From a virus: DNA of 43,343 bases. Below are positions 8,501 through 17,667 of this stretch, piece by piece. A program made the translations under genes and the position numbers. The notes under the pieces were generated by a model. That model worked only from the letters and a program-made list of their open reading frames with translations. It was not told the origin of the DNA and searched no databases. The DNA lies in the IMG/VR virus record IMGVR_UViG_3300048837_002364, positions 1-43,343 of that record. One strand, written 5' to 3'. The number at the start of each line of letters is the position of its first letter. The stretch's first letter is position 1.

Positions 8501-11500
8501 CGTAGGAACTGGAATACTGCGCCTCGCCGGACAATTCCCGGCTGAAGCGGTCATAGAACTCGGCCAGGTCCAGCTTGCCGTGCTCGTCGGCTTCCAGGTA
8601 GCCCAGCCGTGCCAGCCGTTCGGCCATGAGGTCAGCCGGCTCGCCTTCGGTGATTCTCCAGACGGGCTTACCGAACACGCCGGATTGCGGCTTGCTCTTG
8701 GGGTCGATGCCCCATTCCTTGACGGCGAAGTCCTTGGGGATGCCGCCCAACTTGGCGATCGCCGCGAACAGCGAGTCGCGCTGCGGGTCGACGTTCTCCG
8801 GGTCGGCCTTGGGCGCCTGACCCTTGTCGTCCGCCGTGAGCTTGCGGGTCAGGAAGTCCCAAGCCCGGTAGACGGGCTGGCTCATGACCTCGCGCCGCGC
8901 CTCGATCATCGCCTCGGCGCGGAGTGCCTTGGCCTCCTTCTGGAGCTTCCGCACCATCCGGCCGCGCGCATTGTGCAGCCATTGCATGTCGCGCAGCCCC
9001 TTGGCCTGCAAGTCCTGAATGGCCGCGTTGGTCGCGTCTATCCCCTGCGCCTGATACTTGGCGTAGTCTTCCGGCGACATGCCCGACTTGGCCGGGTCGG
9101 AGAACAGCGGCATCATCGAACGCGCCTGCTCGGCCAGCGCGATTTCCTCCCGAGTCGCAATCATGCGGTCGAACACCGAGCGCACTTCATCGTTCAGCTT
9201 GCCGGCCTCTGGATTGCGGGTCAGGAAGTCCTTGAGCGACTTGTAGACGTTGACCATCCACGCGGCGAAGCGTTGGAACACGGGTTGCAGTTCAAGGCTG
9301 GGGGCGCGGCCTGAGAACAGATAAGCCTCGAAGGATTCTGCCGTCCGTTCGTGGTGGCTGCGCTGTTCCTCGAAGTCCATCGTGTGCCACTGGCGCAGCT
9401 GCTCGGTCACATCCCCTTGGATGCCGTGCCACGTCAGCAGGCGGGAAACGTCGTCGACGATCTGCTGTTCGCCGGGCGTCAGGTCAGGCTTGCCGAGCAA
9501 TTCGCTTGCAAGCTGGATGTCGGACTCGAAAAAGTAATGGGCGGATTCGTGTAAAAATGATGTAAGATCGGCGTTATCCAGCAATGTAATCGTATTAGTA
9601 GACGGGTGGAAAGCCGCCCGAGGAAGGCGTGCACTTTGGCTAAAACTGTTCCCATTACCTGCGAGAATTGCGGCACCAGCTTCAGACGATTCCCGTCCGT
9701 TGTTAAGCGTCACGCTCGCCACTTTTGCAGCCGCGAGTGCTGCCTCGCGCACAAGAAGGCCAACCGGGTTGGATGTATCAACTCCATTGGCTACCATCAG
9801 GTCAGCATTGAATGCAGGACTGTCCTCGTTCATCGCCTCGTCATGGAGCAGCACCTTGGCCGCGCTCTCAGACCCGGCGAGGTTGTTCACCATATCAACG
9901 GGGACCGATCCGACAATCGCATCGAGAACCTTCGCGTCATCGAGAACAGCAGCACGCATATGCGAGAGCATGGCCGCGAACGCTGGGACACCGACGAGGC
10001 CGTCAGGCTGCGCGCCGAGGGCCGCACCTTCAAGGACATCGGCAAACTGCTTGGGGCCAAATCCAGCACGGTCTACAAGCGCCTGCGCGACAATGGCCTG
10101 ATTGTTCCCTTCGTCCGCAAGGGCACGAAGCGCGACCGCTCCGTCTTGTGAGGCCGACTGATTCAGGATGTTGGGGTCGGCGGGGTTGAATTGATCCACA
10201 GGCTTCGGCTCGCGGATCATCCGCTCCATCGTGCTGAAGTCCTTGTTCTTGCCCTTGTTCTCGACGAAACCGAACCGCTTGTAAAACTCGGTCAGCCGCT
10301 TCTTGTTGCCACCGAAGTCTGACGATGGCGTGAGCATGACGCGCTGCCAGGTGCGGTCGGCGTAATCGACAAGCGCCTGCATTGCAGCAGTTCCCTTGCC
10401 TGCGCCGCGATCCGATTCAGGCACGACAATCTGCGACAGGGTGATTGCCCCGGTCTTCTCGCTGATCGCGTGCTTAATGCCTGCCGCATCCCATTGCTGG
10501 CGCACGGCGTCAAGCGTCACTCCTTGGCTGAACTGCTGCCCCGTCACCGCCTCGCCCTGCACCTTCATCCCGCGCTGCTGGTGGAACGCCTCGGGCGTCA
10601 TGCCGAGCTGCGCCGCCCTGACCGCTGAATATGCACTTGCCAGCGTGGCATAGGCTTCGTTGACCTGCGGCGTGAAGCGGCCTGCCGTGTTCAGTTGCCC
10701 GAGGATGTCCTGCTTCACCACGTCCTGCGAGGCGCGGAAGGTGTCGGCGTCCTGCCGGTCGGTGAGGATTCTTTCGACTTCGGCTTGCAGTTCCGCCCCC
10801 TGGTTCTGCATGTAGTCCTGCGCTTCGGCGCGGGTGAAGCCGTCAGGCTCGGTCTTCAGGTGATCAAGCAGTTGCGGCGCAAGTTCGGTCGGGGCGATCC
10901 GCGCGGCGTATTCGGCAACCGGGATGGCGATGTCGCCGCCGGTGAGGATGGCGCGGTCGAGTTGGTCGCGGACTGCCGGGGACATTTCCGCGAGTTGCGG
11001 CGCCATGCCGGACTGCATGAGAAACTTGCCGTCGATGAACACGGTATCGACCGGGCCATCCTCGGCAGCAGCGGCGACGAATGACTGGAAATCATCGGGT
11101 GAGCGTTGCAGCAGCTTGTCGGATGCGGCGAGCTTGTTCAGGTTCTCGACGAAGGCGGCGCCGCGCTCGGCCTGCTGCGCCTTCATGGCACGGTTCTCGG
11201 CATAGCCCACGGCACGGCTGACGCCTTCCATCAGCGTGACCTGGCCGCCGGTTCCGACCATCGTCGCAATCAGGGTTTGTGCCGCGGCGTTGGGGCGCTC
11301 TTTCAGGTACTCGGCGAACGGCTTGTCGGGGTTGAGCACCGCCCATTCATTCAGGTCTTGCAGCACGGTGGCGGCCTGCTCACCCGGAATCTCGCGCGCC
11401 ATGTTGTGCGCCAGCGTCTTGAGGAACGGCGTGCCCTGCTTCAGGTCACCAAGCAACTTGCCGAGCGGAATCTTCTCGGTGACGTATTCGATGGCCGCCT

Positions 11501-12290
11501 GCGATCCGCCGAACACGGTAGATGCGACCGGACTCATACCATTGTCGCGCCCCTGGCCGTAGGACTCGCCGAATACCGGGGCGACCATCGCGCCGAGCGC
11601 GGCTTCCTGTCCACCAGGGAGGAAAGCCATCGGCAGGGCGGCGAGGTTGCGCGACAGCGAGGCGATGCCGCTGTAGAATCCGGAACTGAACACGTCGTCG
11701 CCCTGCGGCATTTCGGCCTTAGCGCGTCCAGCGATGCCCTGCTGGTACTCGGCAAGCCCGGCCGCGGTGCGGCGCAGCGGGTTTTCCGGCAGGATGGTGC
11801 CGGTCAGCGGGTCGAGCAATGGGGCGGCAAGTTCGAACGGGGCGCGCGCCAGGCCGACCGCGCCGGCACTGGCGCTGCGCAGGCCGGACACGGCGGCGCT
11901 GCCGGTGTTGCGCAGCACCTGCTCGATCATGCCCATGTTCTCGGTGTCGTCATGGGCCAGCTTGGCGTTGTCGCCGGTTGCCACCCACTTGGCCGTCTTC
12001 GGTGATTCCTGCGCCAGCCGCACCGCCTCGTCGTAGCGGGCACGGCGCTCGGCTTCCTCGGGGAACATGTCGACCTGTTCCGGCGTCATGCCGGCGTCGA
12101 TGGCGGTTTTTCTGAGTTTCGCGTACTCGTCCGGGTTGGTCTTGTGCGCCGTGGCAAAAGCGTTGAGAACGGCGTCTTCCTGCTTGTAGCGCGTCAGCAG
12201 GTCGTTGTTGGCATGTGGAACGTCAAAGCCAGGCACGCTGCCCGCGTCCTCTTGTTTGAAGCGGGTCAGCAGGTCGTTCAGTTCGCTCAT
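5550..12290 (-). CDS. giant internal virion protein with multiple domains
   Basis: A 2246-aa protein, probably ejected into the host with the DNA, as expected for the largest protein behind the T7-like core genes. The N-terminus carries two near-identical NDLLTR(F/Y)KQEDA repeats (residues 5-15 and 29-39). A GNAT-like acetyltransferase region is near 585-690, with the loop DRGAGKGTAAMQ. A metallopeptidase-type HESAH motif is near 913. A long C-terminal helical region ends with a hydrophobic segment near 2110-2130. This is the layout of large polyvalent phage proteins. Residues of about 713-885 are read from the antisense strand of an inserted HNH gene and probably do not belong to the ancestral protein. 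Its ATG overlaps the upstream stop by four bases. Confidence 0.8.
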   Translation of the reverse strand: MSELNDLLTRFKQEDAGSVPGFDVPHANNDLLTRYKQEDAVLNAFATAHKTNPDEYAKLRKTAIDAGMTPEQVDMFPEEAERRARYDEAVRLAQESPKTAKWVATGDNAKLAHDDTENMGMIEQVLRNTGSAAVSGLRSASAGAVGLARAPFELAAPLLDPLTGTILPENPLRRTAAGLAEYQQGIAGRAKAEMPQGDDVFSSGFYSGIASLSRNLAALPMAFLPGGQEAALGAMVAPVFGESYGQGRDNGMSPVASTVFGGSQAAIEYVTEKIPLGKLLGDLKQGTPFLKTLAHNMAREIPGEQAATVLQDLNEWAVLNPDKPFAEYLKERPNAAAQTLIATMVGTGGQVTLMEGVSRAVGYAENRAMKAQQAERGAAFVENLNKLAASDKLLQRSPDDFQSFVAAAAEDGPVDTVFIDGKFLMQSGMAPQLAEMSPAVRDQLDRAILTGGDIAIPVAEYAARIAPTELAPQLLDHLKTEPDGFTRAEAQDYMQNQGAELQAEVERILTDRQDADTFRASQDVVKQDILGQLNTAGRFTPQVNEAYATLASAYSAVRAAQLGMTPEAFHQQRGMKVQGEAVTGQQFSQGVTLDAVRQQWDAAGIKHAISEKTGAITLSQIVVPESDRGAGKGTAAMQALVDYADRTWQRVMLTPSSDFGGNKKRLTEFYKRFGFVENKGKNKDFSTMERMIREPKPVDQFNPADPNILNQSASQDGAVALRALADEGNNQAIVAQALVDRAGFGPKQFADVLEGAALGAQPDGLVGVPAFAAMLSHMRAAVLDDAKVLDAIVGSVPVDMVNNLAGSESAAKVLLHDEAMNEDSPAFNADLMVANGVDTSNPVGLLVREAALAAAKVASVTLNNGRESSEAGAAILAGNGNSFSQSARLPRAAFHPSTNTITLLDNADLTSFLHESAHYFFESDIQLASELLGKPDLTPGEQQIVDDVSRLLTWHGIQGDVTEQLRQWHTMDFEEQRSHHERTAESFEAYLFSGRAPSLELQPVFQRFAAWMVNVYKSLKDFLTRNPEAGKLNDEVRSVFDRMIATREEIALAEQARSMMPLFSDPAKSGMSPEDYAKYQAQGIDATNAAIQDLQAKGLRDMQWLHNARGRMVRKLQKEAKALRAEAMIEARREVMSQPVYRAWDFLTRKLTADDKGQAPKADPENVDPQRDSLFAAIAKLGGIPKDFAVKEWGIDPKSKPQSGVFGKPVWRITEGEPADLMAERLARLGYLEADEHGKLDLAEFYDRFSRELSGEAQYSSSYDYEGENRDVANPAGLQAGRLDADSLPAEVVEILAARRMTAKGGLDPDLVADLFEFSSGDELVRALASVPAPKDAINALTDAKLLERNGELATPEAIEREADRAIHNEARARMVATELNALAKAAGKPKVMASAAREFAAQMIARLKVRDIRPGQYANAEVRAAKAAEAAVKAGNLAEAAAEKRNHLVNLYATRAAHDAQDDVAAALRYLKKFDKRSKSLDPAYQDQIEALLERFDLRPASLKALDRRASFAEWLAAQREAGIEPDVPEGLENEANRTHYKNLTVEEFRGLVDTIKQIEHLGRLKHKLLTAQDKREFKAIVEEVAGSIVENGGTERPVELEEPGRFKQFVENFRAGHRKLASLVRQMDGGKDAGPFWRVFVRGMNEAGTREASMVEDATVRLMEIYKPMLALKGGLNGDKRFIKAINASLTRAGRLSVALNWGNETNRLRVMEGDGWTEYQVQAILNTLTRAEWQFVQDVWAFIDSYWPQIEAKEKRVTGRAPDKVKALPFTVMVDGENVSLSGGYYPIKYDSNRDDRAEKHEAAEIAEEMKRGAYTRASTKRGHTKARTESVKRPVRKTLDVITQHVGEVTHDLAWHEWLIDANRLLDAKPINQAIRTHYGTAVIRTMKDALTGIAAGDMGRQTALDTALLYLRANVSRSTMGFSLTTAFLQPFGLLQSVVRIGAKPVMHGIGRWAGDIARMENTLKWVGEKSEFMRLRAKTFNRELHEIRNRVSHGHSKIRTVYDASLFMLMQKMQMVADIPTWIGAYDKALAEGVEDADAVALADQAVLDSQGGGQNKDMAELQRKHPMLTMFYSYFNTTLNLAAESTAQTNFKNPLAVAGWLSDMMLLMVVPALGPAMILAMMRGEACWEEGDCAREMAQAQLGYTLGTVVGVRELSGMAEGYDYAGPPVGRVVADLGKFATQVSQGEADEAAVMSAVRLFGAALGVPTTQILRSWRGWNAWAEGDAPATSILLGPPPKD
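9636..10151 (+). CDS. HNH endonuclease lying antisense inside the giant virion gene
   Basis: A 171-aa homing-type HNH nuclease. Cysteines 9, 12, 31 and 35 form a zinc finger. The HNH core is VHHINGDRSDNRIENLRV (His85, His86, Asn94, Asn98), and a helix-turn-helix follows at about 121-155. I chose TTG 9636 because a GAGGAAGG ribosome binding site lies eight bases upstream; the frame also has a GTG at 9606. The gene runs opposite to the surrounding late gene and its codons are in exact register with it. Because it contains no TTA, CTA or TCA codons, the minus frame stays open. Such nucleases usually spread their own gene between phages. Confidence 0.85.
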   Translation: MAKTVPITCENCGTSFRRFPSVVKRHARHFCSRECCLAHKKANRVGCINSIGYHQVSIECRTVLVHRLVMEQHLGRALRPGEVVHHINGDRSDNRIENLRVIENSSTHMREHGRERWDTDEAVRLRAEGRTFKDIGKLLGAKSSTVYKRLRDNGLIVPFVRKGTKRDRSVL

Positions 12291-13912
12291 TTACCGAGTT
12301 CTCGCAGGTAGTAGGTACGCAGCCGGTCAGGCGTGACCATCACCCCGGAGTCGCGGAATGTCTTGGTGATGCGATCCCTGTCGGCTTGCGGGATGACGAT
12401 GCTGTCCTTGTTCTCGACTTCGTAATATTTCTTCTTCTGCGTTCCGGTTGAAGTAGAGAACAATCCGGTCTGCTTGTAGTAGCTTCCCACCTCGACAAAC
12501 TGCCGGTTGATGATCTTGTCCTTTTCCTCGCGGGTGAGCGCGCGCCCGCGCTGCTGCTGCTCGGCATAGATTTCCTCGTCGATGCGCGACTCGATCATGC
12601 CGCGCAGCGCCTTGTCCTTCTTGCTCTTGTTCTCGATGCCGTTGCGCAGGAAGGCGTTGTTGAGCGCGTGCTTGGACACCGACACCGACTCGGCCTCGTT
12701 GGCGAGCTTTTCCTTCTTGCGCAGCAGGCTCGACACCTGGGTCTGCGTGAAACCCTGCTTCAGCAACGAGGAAATCTCTGCAGGGCGGGCGTTGATGAGC
12801 GCGTCGTCGTTTTCGTACAGGGTGAAATAGGCTTCGTCGCGGGCATCTCGCTGGGCTTCCTTGTTCGCCGCCGCAAGGTGGTTGGCCTCGGCGCGCTGGG
12901 CGTTGCGAATGGCGATCTTGTCGCGCCCGTCCATGCGCGCCCACACCGACGCCGGAATCTTCTTGCCTTCGGCGTACAAGCCCCACGCCGAATCACCAGC
13001 GTCCCGCTGGTCGCGCTCGCGGATGGTGGTTTCCTCGGCGTCGAGCGTCTTGATGCGGGTGATGACGGCATCCTCCTCCTTGCCGGAAAATTTCTCGCGC
13101 GCCAGCTTCAGCGCCTCGGCGGCGTTGCCGTCCGCCATCGCCCACACTGCGGCGGCGCCGTCCTGGGTCTTCTTCTCGAAGTCGCCCACTTCGATCAGGT
13201 TCATCGCCTTGGCGCGAACCGCCATGCTCATGGTCGGCGCGTTCTCGTCATAGTAGGCTTTAGCCAGATCAATCCGGTCGGCGTCGGCCATGCCCTGAAT
13301 AATGCCGGCGTGCATCGGACTCAAAGCCTGCGCCAGCTTGGATTCCTTGATCTTGTCATCCCATCCCTGGTCTTTCGCCATCTCGTCGATGGTCGTGCGG
13401 ATGGCTTCGGCCGACTGCTTCCTGATCTTCTCGTCGCCCCACAGCAGGTTTGCCTGGTTGGTTGCGGTGTCGATGGTTGCCGCCCACGTCTCGCGGCGCA
13501 TTTCCTTCTGCTGCTCGACCATGTGCGAAGACAAGTTGCCGTACAACTGCGCCCGGATCGGCGCAGCCTGCGCCCGCAATGCCGCGCGCTGGGCATCGTT
13601 GCCAAGGGTCGCCTCGATGGCGTCTAGGTGCTTTTGCAGCTTCTCGTCGTACTCGTCAGGCAAGGCCTTGCCGTCAGGCCGTTCCAGCGCGTTGCGCCCG
13701 GTCAGACTGAACGCTTCAACCTGCGCGTCGGTGCGGAACTTCACCAACTGGTTCATGGCGTCGTCCACCCGTACCTTGTTGGCTTCGTTCTGGATGTCGA
13801 ACGCGATGCGGCCAAGCTCGCCGCCAAGGTTCAGCATGGACTGCCCGAGTTGCTGGGTCTGTTTTGCTGCGAAGTTTTCAGTAGGCGCGAAGCGCAAAGG
13901 CACGAATGGCAT
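12287..13912 (-). CDS. internal virion protein, T7 gp15-like position
   Basis: A 541-aa, mostly helical and charged protein without membrane segments. It begins MPFVPLRFAPTENF, a start often seen in podovirus internal core proteins. Size and order (after the small gp14-like protein, before the giant protein) match the second ejection protein of T7-like cores. I chose ATG 13912 because it directly follows the upstream stop at 13918; the frame extends to 13954 only by overlapping it. The stop overlaps the next ATG. Confidence 0.7.
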   Translation of the reverse strand: MPFVPLRFAPTENFAAKQTQQLGQSMLNLGGELGRIAFDIQNEANKVRVDDAMNQLVKFRTDAQVEAFSLTGRNALERPDGKALPDEYDEKLQKHLDAIEATLGNDAQRAALRAQAAPIRAQLYGNLSSHMVEQQKEMRRETWAATIDTATNQANLLWGDEKIRKQSAEAIRTTIDEMAKDQGWDDKIKESKLAQALSPMHAGIIQGMADADRIDLAKAYYDENAPTMSMAVRAKAMNLIEVGDFEKKTQDGAAAVWAMADGNAAEALKLAREKFSGKEEDAVITRIKTLDAEETTIRERDQRDAGDSAWGLYAEGKKIPASVWARMDGRDKIAIRNAQRAEANHLAAANKEAQRDARDEAYFTLYENDDALINARPAEISSLLKQGFTQTQVSSLLRKKEKLANEAESVSVSKHALNNAFLRNGIENKSKKDKALRGMIESRIDEEIYAEQQQRGRALTREEKDKIINRQFVEVGSYYKQTGLFSTSTGTQKKKYYEVENKDSIVIPQADRDRITKTFRDSGVMVTPDRLRTYYLRELGK

Positions 13913-13917
13913 GGTTC

Positions 13918-14529
13918 TCAGGCGAAAGCGCCCTCCTTGGAAAGCCCGTACCACTTGCCGGCAACCTGGGCGGCACCGGACAGCAGCGAGGAACTGAACG
14001 CGGAATTCGGGCTGATGCTCTTGGCCGAACCACGCGCCGCGCCGGCCTCCATGCTGTAGTTGAACGACTGCGCCTGCGCCCCGGCCATGATCGACGCGGC
14101 CTGCGCCGAACCGCTCGCCTCATATCCCCACGCAGCACGTGCGGCGTCGGCCCGCACCGAATCAATCTCGTCCCACATCACGGTATCGGTGCTGGCCTGA
14201 ATCTCGACTGGCGTGCCTTCCGACATATCCAGACCGCGCGCCGCCATGCTGGCCCGCTGGGAACCCTTGACCTGGGCGCCCTTCTTCATCAGCTTGACGA
14301 CATCATCCTCGGCCTTGGCGCGGGCGTTGGATGCCGCCACCCCGGCCGCTGCTGTCGCTGCACCAGCAGCAGACGCGCCAGCAGCCAGCGCCATCCTTGA
14401 GTTGGCGTCGGCAATGATCGCCTGGCCTTCGAGGTTAAGCTGGTTCGATTTGGCGGACTGGCGCGCGCCGATGGCGTTGGTGAACATGCCAACGGTTTGC
14501 AGCGCGACGGAACTTATTGCAAACGACAT
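13918..14529 (-). CDS. internal virion protein, T7 gp14-like
   Basis: A 203-aa protein with a long Ala-rich helical region (about 46-75, ASAAGAATAAAGVAAS) and a VDS-rich middle. Its opening MSFAISSVALQTVGMF is like the short ejection proteins that form the first part of the podovirus internal core. An AGGAGG ribosome binding site lies seven bases before the ATG, and a promoter-like motif lies upstream at 14553-14586. Confidence 0.7.
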   Translation of the reverse strand: MSFAISSVALQTVGMFTNAIGARQSAKSNQLNLEGQAIIADANSRMALAAGASAAGAATAAAGVAASNARAKAEDDVVKLMKKGAQVKGSQRASMAARGLDMSEGTPVEIQASTDTVMWDEIDSVRADAARAAWGYEASGSAQAASIMAGAQAQSFNYSMEAGAARGSAKSISPNSAFSSSLLSGAAQVAGKWYGLSKEGAFA

Positions 14530-14552
14530 GCCGCCTCCTGGTCAATGCCCTG

Positions 14553-14586
14553 AAAATACCGCCCGCTCATGCGGATACGCGCACCT
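14553..14586 (-). promoter_or_regulatory. late promoter-like motif, copy 2
   Basis: AGGTGCGCGTATC on the minus strand, 13 bases, then GGTATTTT. It is the weakest of the four copies in its -10-like part. It sits between the tail nozzle gene and the internal virion protein genes and even overlaps the nozzle stop codon. Confidence 0.55.
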
Positions 14587-16772
14587 TATCCACCGAGCGC
14601 AACTTCCAGCGTCATGGCGACAACGGTCAGAGGCAGAGGGTCGGACTGGCGAACGCAAATCTGCGCGCCGTTGCCCCAGGATGGCGAAACGGCAACCGAG
14701 ACTTCCTCGCTCCTTAGTGCTGGCGGGGCGCCGTAAACCTCAGTGGTGCGCTGCTTGACCTCGGTTAGATTGGTGAATGATGGCCCGACGAATATCCCGC
14801 TGGAACGGTAGACCCTGAGCCACACCTTGTTGACGTTCTTGGCATGTCCCTGGCCGTAGCTGCCGTCATTCAGCATCGCCGCCATCGGCAAGGTCTGCAG
14901 GTCGGCGGTGATGGGAAGCCCGACCTGTACCACGCTGGCCTCAACGTCGAGTGTGATCGAACCACCCGTCACCACCTTCTGCGGATGAACGGCGCCATCG
15001 GCAAGGATTGAAACCGTCTCTCCTTCAAGGTGATCCAGCCCGGTGATGGTATCCGCCGCCACGCCGTTATAGGTCAGGCCGCAATCAACAAAAAATGCAT
15101 CTTCCTGCGCTGTGAACTGGCGCGAATGCAGGCGCTCGACGTAGCGCACGTCAGACCCGTTGATGTTGCGCTTGACCACCACATACAGTACATCTTCGTC
15201 GCCTTCAGCCACCACACAGACCGACTCGAACAGCCCATCTGTGTCGTGCTGGTGCCAGGCGCCGACCTGCTGTTCAGGGACGTAGGTCAGCCCGATCAGC
15301 TTGCCGTTGCTGCTGACGAACCACACGACCGGCTGCGGCGCCTTGGAATATGCCATGTCGCTGATGGCCAGGCCGTCGAACAGGTGCGGCGCACGCAGGC
15401 ACAGATCGCCGGTAATGAAGCCGGCCGCGTCCTGGTTGTACGCCAGTTCCCGCACGTGCCCACCACGGGCAGCGCAATACAGCAGGGTGTTGTTGATGAT
15501 GGCCGGCTGGACGTTGGACGCGCCGACGTAGGACTGCGGGCGCACGCTGATGGTTGCCGGGGTGATGGCGTCGGAATTGACCGATGTCACCCGCCATTCG
15601 GCGGCAGAGGTCAGCAGCACCAGGCCCGACATCGGCACGATATGGCGGATGGTGTTGGCTTCCCGCGCCGCCACCTTGAACGCGATACGGTCGTCATCCT
15701 TCACCGGCAGGGAATAGCTGAAGTCCGACTCGGTGCCTGATTTCGTCATCCAGATGTTCTGCGGCTTGTTGCCGGTGCCGGCGAACACACGCCGCTGCTC
15801 GAAGTAGGAAACCGCAGCCGGGTAATCGCCCGCGCCGCCGAACACGGTGTCATAGGTCGGCGGGGTCTTGCTCATGTCGGGCGCGATGTTGTCGTCGACG
15901 ATGGAAAGCCCGGTCGTGCTGCCGATGTAGCCGTAGGAGCCGCCCTGCAATTTGTAGACGTAGTAGCGCGAGGCGCCCGTCACTGCCGACCATGCAACGG
16001 TGACGGTGAATCCAGACGTAAACAGGTTGCCGGTACAGGTGGCCGGACTGGAGCCGACCGACTCGCTCATACCATCCGCGCTGATCGTGGTGATTACGTA
16101 CTTGTACGTATAAGTCGCATCGACCGCGCTCGGGGTTGCGCTCTGCCCGGTGGGCGCTGCAATCGCAGCAGCGAATGAAACCGCCGCCAGTTGCCAGTTG
16201 GTCGCGCCATAACGCCTGAGTTCGCGCGGCGCGTAGCCAGGATGAACCAGGGTAAGCACGTCGGCTGACTGCACATAATGGATGTCGAACAGGTCGGCTT
16301 CTGCGTAGGGGTTGGGAATCTCGTATTCCCCGGTCGCAGGCATCGGATACCAGTAGGTCGCGTTTGGCGGCGCGTTGCCAGTGGTGGCGGCGATGCAGTA
16401 ATAATTTACCCCAGCGCTGGTGCACATATCTCCAATCACATACGCCGTTGCCCCATTGTAGGCGGCAGTACTTCCGGCCAGCAGCGTTGCCCCTGCGGTA
16501 TGAAAGCGGAAATAGCCGGCCCCCATTTCCAGTACCATCGTCTGCGTGGTCGAGTAGGTGAACGACAGCAGCTTGACCTTCTTGGTCGAGTCCTTGACCA
16601 CGCGCACGTACTCGAAGCCGGCGCGGTTCTCGGCTGGACCGTGCGGCTTGGGGATAAAGTTCCTGCACAGCGCGAGGCCGGACTGATACTTCGCATCGTC
16701 AATCCGCCCGAACAGTTCCGGTGTGACTTCGCCACCACTGAACGAGCGCTGCAGGTTGCGGATGTTCGCCAT
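14586..16772 (-). CDS. tail nozzle/hub protein, T7 gp12-like
   Basis: A 728-aa beta-rich protein. The N-terminus (FSGGEVTPELFGR, then LCRNFIPKPHGP) is the characteristic opening of podovirus tail tubular protein B family members, which form the distal nozzle of the short tail. Its order after the gp11-like gatekeeper supports this. The ATG is two bases from the upstream stop, so the two are probably translated together. Confidence 0.8.
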   Translation of the reverse strand: MANIRNLQRSFSGGEVTPELFGRIDDAKYQSGLALCRNFIPKPHGPAENRAGFEYVRVVKDSTKKVKLLSFTYSTTQTMVLEMGAGYFRFHTAGATLLAGSTAAYNGATAYVIGDMCTSAGVNYYCIAATTGNAPPNATYWYPMPATGEYEIPNPYAEADLFDIHYVQSADVLTLVHPGYAPRELRRYGATNWQLAAVSFAAAIAAPTGQSATPSAVDATYTYKYVITTISADGMSESVGSSPATCTGNLFTSGFTVTVAWSAVTGASRYYVYKLQGGSYGYIGSTTGLSIVDDNIAPDMSKTPPTYDTVFGGAGDYPAAVSYFEQRRVFAGTGNKPQNIWMTKSGTESDFSYSLPVKDDDRIAFKVAAREANTIRHIVPMSGLVLLTSAAEWRVTSVNSDAITPATISVRPQSYVGASNVQPAIINNTLLYCAARGGHVRELAYNQDAAGFITGDLCLRAPHLFDGLAISDMAYSKAPQPVVWFVSSNGKLIGLTYVPEQQVGAWHQHDTDGLFESVCVVAEGDEDVLYVVVKRNINGSDVRYVERLHSRQFTAQEDAFFVDCGLTYNGVAADTITGLDHLEGETVSILADGAVHPQKVVTGGSITLDVEASVVQVGLPITADLQTLPMAAMLNDGSYGQGHAKNVNKVWLRVYRSSGIFVGPSFTNLTEVKQRTTEVYGAPPALRSEEVSVAVSPSWGNGAQICVRQSDPLPLTVVAMTLEVALGG

Positions 16773-16773
16773 C

Positions 16774-17382
16774 TCAGCGCCCCGCGATCCAGGCCGGGTT
16801 ATGCGTCGGCGTGGTCTTGCGCTGATTGGCGTCTGAAATCTTCGCCTGTGCCAGCGTCATGCCGAAGTGACCGAGACAGGCCTTGCTCTCAGCCTTGCCG
16901 GCATCGCCCTTGATGATCGGCCCGGCCAGGTATGAGGCCAGCAGCCAGCCCAGGGCATCGACGAACAGCGGCGAGAAGCGCGTGGTGTCCGTGACCCGTG
17001 TGGTGTAGATCAGGCTCGCGTTGGCGCAGTTGGTGAGGATAACCTGACCATCGTCCGCATCAACCATCTGGTCGAACGCTTCGGTGTCATCCTGCGCGCT
17101 GCCCGTTTCGGGCAGGATCTTCAGCAGGCGCAGGTAGTTGGCTGGAACGGCGTAGGCATACGCCCATTCCCATGTGTCGGAAGCGGCGGACAGCGCCAGC
17201 ACCACGCGCTTGGTGGCGAAACGCCAGTCGTGCATTTCCAGCATGGTGTCCCGAGCGATGGAATAGAACCGCGCGCATTGCTCGGCCTGCGCGGAACCCT
17301 CGGGCGGGTCGATGCTCGCCACAGTGGCATCGTCACCAAGTCGGGCAAGGGCGAGGTTGCAGATGTCGATTTCGCTGCTCAA
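16774..17382 (-). CDS. tail tubular protein A, T7 gp11-like
   Basis: A 202-aa protein starting MSSEIDICNLALARLGD, with CARFYSIARDTMLEMHDWRFA at about 36-56. Both stretches are typical of the podovirus adaptor/gatekeeper ring that joins the portal to the nozzle. The C-terminal part carries the DALGWLLASYLA helix. It follows a terminator at 17401-17424, so it may rely on readthrough. Confidence 0.85.
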   Translation of the reverse strand: MSSEIDICNLALARLGDDATVASIDPPEGSAQAEQCARFYSIARDTMLEMHDWRFATKRVVLALSAASDTWEWAYAYAVPANYLRLLKILPETGSAQDDTEAFDQMVDADDGQVILTNCANASLIYTTRVTDTTRFSPLFVDALGWLLASYLAGPIIKGDAGKAESKACLGHFGMTLAQAKISDANQRKTTPTHNPAWIAGR

Positions 17383-17400
17383 GGCATTCCCCCATCATTC

Positions 17401-17424
17401 AAAAACGGGGGCGCAATGGCCCCC
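17401..17424 (-). terminator. rho-independent terminator
   Basis: On the minus strand a GGGGGC/GCCCCC stem with a six-base loop is followed by GTTTTT. It lies between the 72-aa gene and the gp11-like gene, separating the head group from the tail group. Confidence 0.75.
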
Positions 17425-17448
17425 GGAAGTTACTGCCGGGAGGACTCG

Positions 17449-17667
17449 TTAAACCAGCGCGTCATCGCCCTGCGCCTTGTGTTCGGCGTGGGCAAGTTCG
17501 GACAGGGTTTCAGGCGACTTGTCTTCCGGCTTGGCCTTGCCTTTCGGCTTGGCCTTGTCGGCTGGCGTGAACCACTTGCCCTTAGTGCCATCCGGCACCT
17601 CGAACACATCACCGGGGCGGCGACGTGAACCGCCGTAAAACCCCAACGTGTTGGCGATTACTTTCAT
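17449..17667 (-). CDS. small hypothetical structural-region protein
   Basis: A 72-aa protein starting MKVIANTLGFYGGSRRRPGD, with FEVPDGTKGKWFTP after it, and a Lys/Pro-rich acidic tail. Proteins with this beta-rich start and a disordered tail occur at the same place (after the capsid genes) in many phages. The role is unknown; head completion is possible. Confidence 0.65.
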   Translation of the reverse strand: MKVIANTLGFYGGSRRRPGDVFEVPDGTKGKWFTPADKAKPKGKAKPEDKSPETLSELAHAEHKAQGDDALV

